64,000 nucleotides of DNA from Reticulascus tulasneorum (Eukaryota > Ascomycota > Sordariomycetes > Glomerellales > Reticulascaceae), in assembly GCA_001557505.1 (NCBI GenBank), contig LSAX01000005.1, positions 744,001 through 808,000 on the forward strand, written 5' to 3'. The notes below the pieces were generated by a model that was not told the DNA's origin, did not search any database, and saw only the letters and a list, made by a program, of their open reading frames with translations. This document shows, one piece after another, positions 1-11,047 of this stretch (positions are counted from its first letter, which is position 1; every line of letters begins with the position of its first letter). Made by a program: the position numbers and the translations under genes.

Positions 1-2664
1 GCCTGGGATCAAACCGGGGGCCGTAGAGAGCTTGAACCGTAGAGTAGGTGAGTGCAAGCGTTACTGATTCTTTGGTCAGGTTCGATGGTCTGACAAGCTC
101 GCAGAGGCCCTGGAGACCGCAATCTTCCAAAGATCTCATGAACATGGCCCAGCGGTTATCTCTAATGGTGTGGATGATTCCAATCGCAATGGTTCGGAGT
201 CTCACGTCGTCGGAATTCTCTCAATTCTAGCACGAGAACTACAAAAGCTCAACTCAAAGGGACCGATAGCGGCTCAGGGTGATTCGCCAGACAATACTGT
301 GGATCAAGCCGTGTTTTCGCCGACCACCACATCAAGTTCCACTAGGCGGCAAGGCGTAGATGGCTTCGATGCTGTATCCCACCTTCATTCTCAGCCTCGA
401 AAGAGGAGGAGAGTTGACAGTTGTGGGAACCCGAATATCGAATTGTCGTTTCCTTTGGAGGACTTGGAGAACATCACAACTAGTCTGCCACCACCACAGC
501 TGTTGGAGGATATCATAAATGCACACTTCAACGTCATTCAACCATGGATTCCAATCTTGCACGAGACTCAATTTCGGAGGCGACTTCACGATCCGGACCA
601 GCTTGCACATATGGTAGTTATTCTCCATGCAATGGTAGTTGCAAGTCTCCGCTTTGTGGACAGTCATGATGCTCGGATGTCCGCCCATGAGGTGGAACGA
701 CGAACAATTCGGTCTAGGAACATTGTGATATTGACTGCCATGGATCGTTTGTCTGTCGAAAATCTGCAGGCACTGATCATAGTCGCCTTTAGTGATGTAA
801 GATATGGTGGCTGTCCAGGAATCTGCTTGAGCTGATATATATCGAGATTGGGAATGGCGATGCGTCGAAAGCTTGGTCGATTGTTGGATCACTGACTAGG
901 ACAGTTGAATATCTCCAGCTCAGCGTGGAGTCCGATCACCAAGACAAGGAGCCACTTCTGACGCCTCTGCCATCAATCCCGTCCCCACAGAACTGGACTG
1001 AAGAAGAAGAGAGACGACGAGTGTTTTGGAATATCTTCATTCTAGACAGGTCAGCAAACTTTCCTAGGTTCTATACCACGATACCAAGCTGACACAAGTG
1101 CAGGTTTTGTTCAGTGACAACAGGGTAATACGGCTTTCTATACCGTAATACAACGTCTACTAACGACGCAATGCAGCTGGAACACAAGCTTGACTTCAGA
1201 TGATGTCTACAGAAGACTTCCAGCAGACGGCGGCTTATGGCACAAGGAGGAATCGGTCATCACTCCTCACTTTGGTATTTGGGATCGATCAGCGGCCAAA
1301 ATTGGCAACTCGATCGCCTTTCTCCCTGCCCATTACCCAAGTCCAGAACAGGCCGTAGAAGCACCACCACATCCTGACACACCAATAGCGGCAAATCCGC
1401 GTGCCACAAGAGGGCCCAGCACAGTCGATATGTCCACTGTTGGGGCCTTTGCCTACTGCATCGAAGCGACTGAGTCCCTGAGTCGGGTAACCACATACTT
1501 CCTGCAACAAAAGATCAACTTTCGGGACCGACAGGAAGTGAGCAGTTGGCTCACGAGGTTCAAAGAGCTAGATCTTCGTCTTGTCCAGTCTGTTGATTGA
1601 GTATCTCAGTTTTGAGAACGATTTACTAACTCTTCGCAGTTGGAAGATGTTTCTTCCCCAGAAATGGAAAGACTCGAATATCTCCCGACAGCCAGCCCTC
1701 ATCAACATGGACCCGAATCTTACTCTTGCACACGTCACACACAATACGTCCATGATCTTGCTTCATCAAAGAATTGCGTATCCCGAAGCTCGATGGACCA
1801 ACATTGTCAAGCTGCCAAGTTTCTGTAGTGCAGAGACCTGTCAGGTCGCTGCTGTCGAGACGACGACAATCACCCAGAAGTACTTGAAATATACTTCAAG
1901 TAACAGTCCTGTCACGAGCCAGTTCGGGTTCTGTGTATTCGTCAGTGCTAGGGTTCTGCTAGGTATGCCTCTAATAGCACATTCCATCCATGTATCTCCA
2001 GTGTTTGACATTTATTACAGTTCACTGGCGATACTATAATGCAGATCTCGTCCCCGAATTTTGGATCTTGATTGAGAGTCTGGAAGAAATGGCTAAGCGC
2101 TGGGTCGGTACAACTCTTAAAGAGAGATACCAGCAGAGCTTGACAGGGAAGTACGCGGCCCAGCTGCGAGAACTTCATCAAAGTTGTGCAGCGGACCCCA
2201 ACTTTACTCTTGATGTTCTTGGCTATTCCAATATTGGACAAAGTAATGGTAGCCTGCCGTGGGCACCGAGCCTCAGTACCCACGGGCAGCAAGCGAACCG
2301 TATTGGAGGAGCAGCACCACCTACCAACTCGCTATTTGGGGCTGCACAAAGTCCAAATGGGACAGCTGGCCATCCCAGGCCGTACCCCATATTCCCGAAT
2401 CCACAATCCCCGTCCAACCCTCGAAATGGTAGTATTGGGGGTCAGATGGAATCACCTCTACCAATCTCCGGATTTACACCGCGAGATGGGGATGCCCCCG
2501 ACGAGCTTTCTGCAATCTCTCACATGTTGATGGATCAGCGATTCATGGAGATGGACCGTGTCATCAGTTTCGACGACATGATGTTTACAGCACAAACAGC
2601 TGGATCAGCAAACACACTGCCTGTGAATGGCTGGGCACCAATGGACGGTGGTCGCTTGGGCTAG
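1..2664 (+). CDS. Fungal-specific transcription factor, 5' end outside window
   Basis: Model: join(<1..43, 80..796, 847..1049, 1104..1124, 1177..1587, 1640..1962, 2021..2664). The joined frame is open to the stop. The first exon ([14 protein letters not shown]) looks like the linker just after a Zn2Cys6 DNA-binding domain, which would lie upstream of the window. The middle holds the fungal_trans (PF04082-type) regulatory domain, with segments such as [60 protein letters not shown] and [16 protein letters not shown]. The C-terminus is Gly/Asn/Pro-rich and probably an activation region. Exon 4 is only 21 nt. It is a nuclear DNA-binding regulator by family. It ends 86 bp from the stop of the convergent GH88 gene, which suggests but does not prove a pathway-specific regulator of carbohydrate use. 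Confidence 0.82.
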
Positions 2665-2750
2665 AGTTAATGGACGAAGACTACATATCAAGTAAAAAGC
2701 AAGAGGAGTAACTTGTATTTGATATCCCGTGATGTCTACTCATATAATAC

Positions 2751-4379
2751 TCAAACCAAGCCCATCTTCAACAGGCGGTTGCCGAACTCAATGAGATAAT
2801 AATCCCCATACACTAATCCATGGTCCCAGTATCTTTTGTGATCTCGAGCATTATGATTTGCAGTTGCGTTCTTGAGGATAGCATCGAAAGTCCTCCCTGT
2901 TGTCGAATCTTCAGCTGATATCTGACCGTTCCCAAACACCAAATGTGCCTTCTCAGGTGCAAGAGAGAAATCAAGCGTATCTCTTACGATGAGAATTGCG
3001 GCATCCAGATAACGTTTGCTTGCCTCCGGAAGCCCACACCCGGCCAATGCTTGCGAGAGGACAAGCATTCCATTGGCAGCAATAATGCCAGCTGATGAAT
3101 CGCGCAGAGGATTTGCCTCATCCTCAATCGGAGCATCAAAATCCCAAAGAGGAACGTACCGTCCTCTCTTGCGATCTTCTCCTGGCACAGAGATTTCCAC
3201 ACTGGCTGGTGATGTCTCTAGTCGGTATATGAAGTACTCAGCGAGTCCGCAGGCAGCATCCAGGAACTCATCCTCGCCTGTCCAGACAAAGCTCTGCGCA
3301 TATCCGAAGATGCCCCATGCCTGACCTCTGGCCCAAGTGGAAGTATCGGAATATCCTTGTCCCGTTCTTCGGTCTTTAATCTCTCCCGTCTTTGGAGAGA
3401 AGTTGATGACATGAATGGTACTGTACATTGTGCCTTTAAACCCCTTCCATGAACTCTTTAGCTCTGTTTCCCGTCGAAGATTTGCGTTCAAAAGGGTTTT
3501 CGCGTGTGTCGTCGCCGCTTCCTCCAGGGATTTGTCCCCTGTCTGCGCGGCTGCGTAATACAGCAAGTCCAGATTACACATTGAGTCGATGATGACCAGG
3601 AAGTCGTCGGTCATACTAGTTATCTCAACCCCTTCTTGGGTCAATTTGTCCCAGGACCGAATGGCCCTTGCTGTCAAATTATACCGAGAGTACAATGCCT
3701 TCGCCGCTGTGACGATTGAGCCTAACGCCCGTGTGTCGTGAAACACCTCCCAGAGGACTCGCATGGATGGCTGAACCATAAATGACATGTCGTGCGTATC
3801 TGTGCGTTTTGCCGTCTCGTGAATTGGCTCACTCCATGCTGTGCCCAAGTCCTGAAGTTTGGAGAGGAGGAGCGCCTTTTCCGCACCGCCTGGCATGAAT
3901 TGGGGATACTTGACAAGTCGTTCAATCAGGGAGTAAATGGAACCTGGAAAGAAGCCGCACGTCCAGAAATCTGCATCCCGGAGGATGTATTGGCCTGCTT
4001 CCGGCCCTGTTTGCAGGACATACTCGGGATATGCTGTCGGGGGGTTCTAGAAGTGTTAATACAATCTAAGTAGAGGGGAAGAGTGATGACTCACATTGCC
4101 ATTCAAGGCCTCAACAGCTGTCCTCAATATCTTAGCTACAATATTTTCTTCATACAGATTGCCAAGACTGAATCTCAGTGGCTCAGACCCTTGCAAGAGG
4201 TTTGATGTTATCGGTTCTCCTGACCCTTCAGACATGCTAGTCTCGGTGTCAGCATTCAAGTCTGTGGTGCTATCTGATTCGGCGTAAGGCACTGCATTGG
4301 CCACTACATCTACAGGCGAAGTTGCCAGCACTGTTGTAGTCATGGTCCTGAAAGCTATGCCGGTTGTTGCAGAGACCAA
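2751..4379 (-). CDS. Glycoside hydrolase family 88 (unsaturated glucuronyl hydrolase-like)
   Basis: Model: complement(join(2751..4046, 4095..4379)), about 526 aa, one 48-nt intron. The fold is the six-hairpin glycosidase of GH88. Visible family segments are [17 protein letters not shown] near the start of exon 2, the HDMSFM segment (the HD-x-x-F motif carrying a catalytic Asp in the family), [12 protein letters not shown], and [20 protein letters not shown]. The known reaction is hydration-type removal of an unsaturated 4,5-uronic acid from oligosaccharides made by polysaccharide lyases. No clear signal peptide is seen, so a cytoplasmic site is likely. The start could be the Met at 4379 or a second in-frame Met (MTTTV) 12 codons later. 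The neighbouring convergent transcription factor may regulate it. Confidence 0.85.
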
Positions 4380-5267
4380 TTCTCAAAGGAGAGGGGCCAC
4401 CTACGTTAAGATGATCGGTCGCTTGGACTTTGAGCTTTTAAACCATGCTATCTGTGTCGGAGAATAGTGGAGGGCAAATGGGGAAATGGGGAAGTATGAT
4501 CATTCAGCTAGAAAGCCGCTGCATCGAGTGTGGCGTCGGATGGGGTCGTTGCAGGGGATTATTATGCCGGAATGGCTATCGTTGCCTATTGGCGTTGGTT
4601 CCCGATGGATCATATTGTGGTTCGTCGGATCCCGGGAGAATCCTGCCCGAGAGACCTGCCGCTGCCCGTTGGTGGTGGCGGCGGGAGACTCCTACGTAGT
4701 ACTGCCCCGATCCCCGGCTGACCTCGCAGGGTCAGCTGTAAGGACTGGCATGGTAAGTTTGCCCTTGGCATTTTTCTTACTAATCGGATTATGCCATTTT
4801 CTCTCTCTCGACTTTTGTTGTTGTTATTGTGTGTTTGGCCGGTGGTGCAGATGGCCAAAACTACATGGTGTTTTGGGGCAACATAATGTGCAAGTGGACC
4901 CTAAAACATCAAGCATTATTCCCCAGGGGTCTGATTAGTTCATATATGATCGACTTTAAGAAGGGGTTCGGACAGTTGCAGCGCTGGAGGAAGAGGGGGA
5001 TGGTTAGAGTAGTATTTAGCAGCGGCTTGACGTCTGAGAAAGGGCTTGAAGAACCCTACTGCAAAGGGCCAACCAGCCTGCTGTTCTCTCTACTGGCCCA
5101 TGACGTTGGGGTCGTACGTGAAGAGCGACGAGACAAAGCAAGTGCTTTGAGAAAACGCGTCCTACATCGATTGGTCTATCCCAGTGATTGGTGGCATTTG
5201 GCTGGGGATAACTATCATACAAATACACATGTAAAGTTCGTGAGCGGCCACACACAGCATTTCTCCC
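4380..5267. other. Intergenic: upstream of GH88, 3' side of the Zn2Cys6 gene
   Basis: About 890 bp. The left part is presumably the promoter and leader of the leftward GH88 gene; the right part is the 3' flank of the leftward Zn2Cys6 gene. Open frames here are short, lack family resemblance and were not called. No RNA gene or repeat was seen. Confidence 0.5.
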
Positions 5268-6386
5268 TTATGTCCATCCCACACCCCTGGTCAAGGATTC
5301 AAGAAACCTCGTCTGTAAACCCTCCTCACCAATACAGCCCACCAATAACATCTTCTGGAAATCCTCAACATCGCCTCCAAGAGGACCACCATCCCACGCG
5401 CCAACAAACTCGTGGTAAGTTTGTATATCCGGTTGGCTCCCTCGCGTGGCCTGTATCCAGTCGCCTTCTGACTTCACCTCCCACAATTCGCCTCGGACCG
5501 TTAAAGGTAGGCCCGCCAAGTCGGGTACTTTGTCACACACGCCGTTTTTGATGGCGTAGTAGATTGCTTGGAGGAAGATTGACATGAGTACGGTTCGTCG
5601 CACGCTTTCGATGAACAACCACTTGCGATATGGCGATAGCTGTATCACCAGAGGGACTTCTGATTCACCGCGCTGCCGTAGGTGCATCGCCCATGCGTCC
5701 AAGACTGGGAACTGTGTCTCCGCAATGCCACGCTGGCGTATGTCGCCATCGAAAAGGCGGATGATTTGGTATATAATGAGCGCCTGCACTGAAGCCAACT
5801 CGTCCTCGAAGGCATAATGTTGGCGCCTTAAAAGGAGCTCGTCAAATTTGCTGGACAAGATGTGGAAGATCATGGTCTCGTTTGTTGCGGTTTTGGAAAG
5901 ATAGGCCGCGCAGATGAGGTATACGTCTTGCAAGCAGGGAGGCAGCGCATCGTTGTAGAGGTGAGGGTGAATAAATGGAGTCCGCCCATGCTGGACAATG
6001 TTTCTGAGATAACTCTTAAAGTATTGGACACAAGAGTCGAGTCTCTCTTTGCTTAGGTAGACGTCTTTTGACGGGGTTAGAGTGGACAGGAGAAGGTCAT
6101 CGAATTGCAAAGTGGGAGTGTTCATGTAGAGTGAATATGCAAACTCCAGGTCAAAGGACCGGGGACTCCCTATGTCACTAGATTCGGTTCTCGGCTTATA
6201 GATGTCAGCCGCCCATGTCACTCTCGTCTTGAGGTCGGGAGCCAAACGTACATAATTGCAAAGCAGGCCGCGAGTGCTACAGCGCGCGCAGAACGGCCTC
6301 TGTAAATCGCACCGTCGCTTAGACTTGACACAACCAATGCATGATTTGCGACGCGTGGACGACAATTGCGATGATGAGTCTTCCAT
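5268..6386 (-). CDS. Zn2Cys6 (C6) transcription factor
   Basis: A 372-aa, intronless frame. The N-terminal zinc cluster is complete: Cys at residues 16, 19, 26, 33, 36 and 43, spacing C-x2-C-x6-C-x6-C-x2-C-x6-C, with the basic stretch KSKRR between the second and third Cys. The rest resembles the short regulatory half of fungal C6 activators (segments such as ELASVQALIIYQIIRLFDGD and ESVRRTVLMSIFLQAIYYAI). I chose the Met at 6386, 16 residues before the first Cys; an upstream in-frame Met at 6503 would add a basic, low-complexity leader. It is a nuclear DNA-binding regulator with unknown targets. It shares a 435-bp divergent promoter with the alpha/beta-barrel gene at 6822, which is a possible target. 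Confidence 0.88.
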   Translation of the reverse strand: MEDSSSQLSSTRRKSCIGCVKSKRRCDLQRPFCARCSTRGLLCNYVRLAPDLKTRVTWAADIYKPRTESSDIGSPRSFDLEFAYSLYMNTPTLQFDDLLLSTLTPSKDVYLSKERLDSCVQYFKSYLRNIVQHGRTPFIHPHLYNDALPPCLQDVYLICAAYLSKTATNETMIFHILSSKFDELLLRRQHYAFEDELASVQALIIYQIIRLFDGDIRQRGIAETQFPVLDAWAMHLRQRGESEVPLVIQLSPYRKWLFIESVRRTVLMSIFLQAIYYAIKNGVCDKVPDLAGLPLTVRGELWEVKSEGDWIQATRGSQPDIQTYHEFVGAWDGGPLGGDVEDFQKMLLVGCIGEEGLQTRFLESLTRGVGWT

Positions 6387-6821
6387 TTTGCCTGGGGATG
6401 GTTTAGGATTTTGGTATATTCTCGACCATGTACGGACGTGGGACGGAGCAGTCGGGCGCTGTGGACGACGAATGGAGGGGTTTCGTCTGAAAAGGATCGC
6501 CAAGTCCGCAGTCTAGGCCGAAGGAGGGATAGACTGGTGGAATTCCTTGCCTTTTGCATTAGCGTGTGGAACTCCAGCCCTACCATGGATATGTGCTCTC
6601 ATGGCCATCGTCAGCGCCGAACAGCACGGAGCATTCGTCCACCCAGCATGACTGATATTGGTAATTAAAGAGGACCTCTTATTAGTTGTAAAAGATATAA
6701 TTCGCGAATAAAAGACATTGTTCTGTATGTTTTCCAAATAAAAATGTTCTGTATTCTGTATTCTCCGCTTGCCAGATTTGCACTTCGTAACTCTAGACGT
6801 TTACTCCCACTTACAAGGACC
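6387..6821. promoter_or_regulatory. Divergent promoter region (C6 factor / barrel protein)
   Basis: This 435-bp gap lies between two start codons pointing away from each other, so both promoters must lie here or overlap neighbouring sequence. It is moderately AT-rich around 6660-6760. No single operator could be assigned by eye. Confidence 0.4.
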
Positions 6822-7550
6822 ATGCGATTCACAGAACTCGCCCTTCCAAAGCTGAGGGCTGGCCCGGAAGTCAAAGCCGCATTCGCCGCGAATTGGCCCG
6901 CCTCCGCCAAACTTCTCTCGTCCCAGCCGACTGTAATCAGTGCATTTGTCGGATCGGTAGTGGCAGAGGATGGAACCAGTACTGAAGAAGAGAATAAGCC
7001 AATTCTCGTCATTGGTGAGGGAAATCCCCGAAGCCCAGAGGTGCAAATTCTAACAACCATATGCACTAGAATGGACCGATGAAGCCGCATTCGATTCTTT
7101 CCTTACCTTGGAAGACTTTGCAGCATTCGTTGGCCCGATGAAGCCGCTTGCGGTTGGTCCTGCAGAACTTCAGCTCTTTGCCACTGACGTTGGCCCAGTG
7201 AAGGTCGCGTCGGCACCTATAACGGAGATTATTCGTATTCAACTCGCAAAGTCCTCAGGCGTGACAAAAGAGGCGTGGAAGGTTTTGGCAGAATCCATAG
7301 GCAGTGCTGTGCCTGTCATCAGTGGACCGAGTCTGAATCTTAAGGATGATGTTTTTATGGGAATGATCGGATGGTCAAGTCTTGAAGTATGTAGAACTGC
7401 ACGGAGATGGATCTCAAACACTAATATTCCTTCTAGGCCCGCGCAAGCACCCTGGAATCCCCGCCAGCCTCCATAGCATTATCAAAGCTTCGAGAAGTGG
7501 GCGAATTTTCGTCTATCATAGTCCAGGTCGAGCCTTTTAAGACGCCATAG
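6822..7550 (+). CDS. Dimeric alpha/beta-barrel protein, hypothetical
   Basis: Model: join(6822..7014, 7070..7386, 7437..7550), 207 aa; the frame closes exactly. It is built from two similar halves, each ending with a strand that reads like VIGEWTD (first half) or MIGWSSLEA (second half). This pattern is typical of small dimeric alpha+beta-barrel (ABM/stress-responsive barrel-like) proteins. No catalytic motif is visible. A related protein lies at 35074-35738 on the other strand, sharing the two-half plan and the near-identical strand IGW(S/T)SLEA. An in-frame upstream Met at 6744 would add a basic leader of 26 residues; the Met at 6822 has the better context. Function unknown; it could bind a small ligand or act as a monooxygenase-like enzyme. 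Confidence 0.7.
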
Positions 7551-7897
7551 AGATTGGAAGGCATGTCTTGAAGCGAGTAGATATGTGCAATAGACCATCA
7601 CCACTCGTTAATTATCTGGACTCAGCACTATTTGTTTATCGTGATAACTTCTGGCTTCTAACCAGAATAAAGAACGTGGCCCTTGGCACTACTTTCCTTG
7701 CTAGTAGTCCAGGGTACATCGCTCGTCCAAGACGCAACACTAAAGAGAACTCTTGGAGTCTGAAGAGAGAGTTCACCAACCGATAAACGTGAAAGAAGTA
7801 TTCTTTAATACATAATCTAATCTAGCAGTTTCAAATAATCGACATACACATAAAGTCATTAGCCGAGAACGTGAACATTTCCACGGTAAACCCATTC
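7551..7897. other. Convergent 3' region
   Basis: 347 bp between two converging stop codons. It is AT-rich around 7790-7870, as expected for two 3' ends. No gene recognised. Confidence 0.4.
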
Positions 7898-10080
7898 TCA
7901 GTACCCATGTCCATACTCATTATTCACCGGAATGTAACCACCAGAGACGTACGTTGTTTGTGTCGGAAACCCGGGAGGGCCATGGCTAGGCTGAGCATTT
8001 ACATACGAGACATGTGCGGGCACCACGGGCGTGTATGTTGCGGAGCTGTAGCCCGATGTCTCCGAGTAATATTGCGGCATTACTGAGCCACCTAGAGGGT
8101 TATACGACGCGCGGTGGTCCACATGGACTGGAACCACGGTGACAGAGCTATTTTCCTTGTGATCCGAAGGCTCATGCCCGCCATGGTCGTCGTGATCGCC
8201 GTGCCCGTCCCCTGTGAGCGGTTCGCCAGACGCCCGGTTCCGTCGGTTTGCAAGCCACGCGCCAATGCGGTCAAAAATAATGATCATATAGAGGAGCCCT
8301 ACGGCAACTGGCAAGATAAGCGGTGTCTGGAGGATGTGGTACATGAGCTGACTGGTGGCAGCCAACGCCAGGGCAACGGCGGCCACGACGAAGGCGAGAG
8401 CGCGGTCAAATTGGCAGACCCAGTCGAAAATGTCCATCTTGTTCTTTCGGATCAAGAACATGAAGATCATGAAGCAGACAAGCAACAGCAGCATGGCCGA
8501 CCAAAAGTAGAGATAAACCAGCTTCCACGACTCCAAAGCGACGGCGACGACATCTTTGTCGAGGGGTATTTTGATGCCGAGCGAGGAATAAATCGCCGCA
8601 GAGGTGTCCCAATATAAATGTGCCAGATCCATCGGTAAGTCCTCGGCGCCTATTCCGGTGACTGAAAAGTCACAGATGCCGGTGTTATTACCGACCTTGT
8701 AGATTTCCTGCTGGATCTCGTCGAGGAAGATGAGTCCTTCCAACTTTTTGTCCAATTTAAAATAGTTAACGGTCTCCGCAAGCTTCGCCCCCAGTTCTGC
8801 GCCATCAAGGTGTTCTTCGAAACAGTATTTCACCAAGCTCTTCTCCAGCTTCAAGACGTTTCCGAGAACGTATCGAGCAAGAGCGACTTGCTGAGATCCT
8901 TCGACGATGCCGACGATGGCAAGGTGGAACGGGAAGTGAAGGGTGGACCAGATTTGCTGACGGATGGTTCCGTAGTGGCCGTGGGGATGGTTATCGAAGT
9001 AAATCATCCAAATCCCGACCTATCAGTAGACGGTTAGCGTATGGACGAACGGCTTAAAGACACAGATGACTTACTAGCATTAAAATAATGCATAGAATCA
9101 GCCCAGACCCTTCGAGATCCAAGCCATACTTGCCCATCATTCTGCTGATCGTCTTGGTCACACCAATAGCGCCCTCGCCAACCACGATCAGAGTGAGGAG
9201 TCCCATGCGCTCGACAAGATGGGTTTTCTTAAAACTCAGCATTCTCCAGATGCAGGAGATTGTAATGGTGGCAACGCTCTCCACCAGCATGACAATCCAC
9301 CAAACAGCGTAAATGCCATTTTGGGTGTCGACGCCGTTGGTTTCTTTGAAGGCCGGGGTCATGGCCCCGAAAGCACCGGCAGCAAGGAGGTAGGTGGCAA
9401 TGTTTAGGAACAATGGCAGGTACACATCAGTGCGGTGAGCCATGCCTACGAAGATACCGACAATGATGTACTGGAGAGCCAACAAGATTCGGCTGAGTAC
9501 AAGAGTGTAGCAGAGGATGCGGAAGTTGGTGTTGTTTCCATCCTCCGTTCCCGGAGCGAAGGCCGAGCCCACAAGGGCGAATCCGACGAAGGAAATCATC
9601 TGTGTTGTCTTGCAAACTCGCTCGTAGATGGTGTCGTGTGCGAAGCGGACATCGTGCAGTGTTACATGGAACCATGTTGCCCAAATGATGACAAAGAAGC
9701 CGATGTAGGCGAAGAGAGAGGAGTGGTCCGATATGGAATGGTAGGCGGTGAAAGTTGCAAGGTTGGCGACGCTGTACACAGGTCAGCTCGCCTTCATTAC
9801 GAAGGAATTCGGCGATGTCAGGACTCACAAGAAGAGGTCGAAGAATAGCTCCAAAGTGCTCGCTTCATGACGAGGCGCAAAGACAAGATGGTCTTTATCA
9901 ATGCCTTGCAGAGGGTTCTGAATCCACGGGACGGTTTTGTGTATTCGTCTCCTAGATCGCGACTCGTCTCTGATTTGCTTGTTAGAGCGCTGCAATCGAT
10001 CGGCTTCCACGCAAGCAATTGGGTAGCGGGAAAAGGTTAACTTACAGAGCCTTAGTGCCTCGATTTCTGAAAGGGGCCAT
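7898..10080 (-). CDS. Low-temperature-requirement A (LtrA) family membrane protein
   Basis: Model: complement(join(7898..9019, 9075..9771, 9829..9969, 10046..10080)), 664 aa. The family signature ELFFDLFFVANLATF is reconstituted across the 9772-9828 intron, which strongly supports that junction. Many hydrophobic segments follow (for example YIGFFVIIWATWF, ILLALQYIIVGIFVG and MLSFKKTHLVERMGLLTLIVVGEGAI), giving a polytopic membrane protein. The C-terminal roughly 110 residues are cytosolic-looking, rich in His, Asp, Tyr, Pro and Gly, including an HGDHDDHGGHE stretch that might bind metal (inference). LtrA was first named in Listeria cold growth; the role in fungi is not established. The short first exon (MAPFRNRGTKAL) is the least certain part, chosen because its phase joins correctly to exon 2. 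Confidence 0.82.
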
Positions 10081-11047
10081 CTCAGGTAGTTGTCTTGTTG
10101 CCCATCTACCTTTGGTTGAATAATATGGAGCCGCAAACGCCAGGAACGAGAGCAGTAGGAACGCCAAACACACCAAAAAAGAAAATAAGGATGCCAAGAA
10201 TGGAGGATGCTTGGAATTGCAAGATTGAGATCGATCGGAGTCTGGGCGAAAGCTTCTTCTTGTTCTCTGTCTGCAGGACTAATCTAGGTCGGGCAGACGC
10301 ACTTGTTCAGCTCGGGCTCGGATAGGCTGTGAAGTTGCGCTATTGCTTCTATGCCAGGCGGGGCTCACTGCGCCATAAACCTGGCAGCCCCGTATCGACG
10401 ATAAAAGAGCCAATACCGTGGCTGTGGCTTGGCAGCTAGTGACGGTCGAGAACACCAGCTGAAACCCCTCGCAAGCCGAATAGGGATTGTGGAGGCGTTA
10501 GAATGAGTTAGAATGGCCGGTGGTGGCTCAATCAAACCCTTTCCCACGCTTGTTGTGCTAAATCCAGATTGAGACAAAGCATTCGAGTGAATCATGAAGC
10601 GCGGAAGTACCACCACGGCGGGTTCCTGGTGCATTTCCTTAGCGTCTCTTGCTGTGAAGATTGGGGACGGCAAGACATTGATTGCTCCATCTTGTAGGTT
10701 AGAGCTCCTGGGAATTAGAAAATAAGCATTGACTTTAGTCTAGGAAGCATAAAACAGCAGAGGCGCAAACCGGCCACACATGCAACAATTCACAGCCCAA
10801 TCTCGGGCATTGGACAGTGCATCTGCTAATCATGGCCATTCGGTCGTTGTTGCTTGGCTTACTAGTCGCGTACCTGCACCAACTTCTCTGCAGGTATTAG
10901 AAGCAGAACTGGCTGGGTCCTCGACCTTGGCTTTAAGACGAACCGCGCCTGGAGGGATCCGCTCTCATGCACGTGGAATCAACGCCTCGTTATTTTTGAT
11001 TACAGATTTGTAGTTCGTTGAGCAATTATCAACCAGCATTACCTGCA
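10081..11047. other. Intergenic, no gene recognised
   Basis: About 970 bp between the LtrA start and the stop of the next leftward gene, so it contains the LtrA promoter. Open frames at 10365-10673 (-) and 10780-11013 (+) have no family resemblance or splice partners and were left out. Confidence 0.4.
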
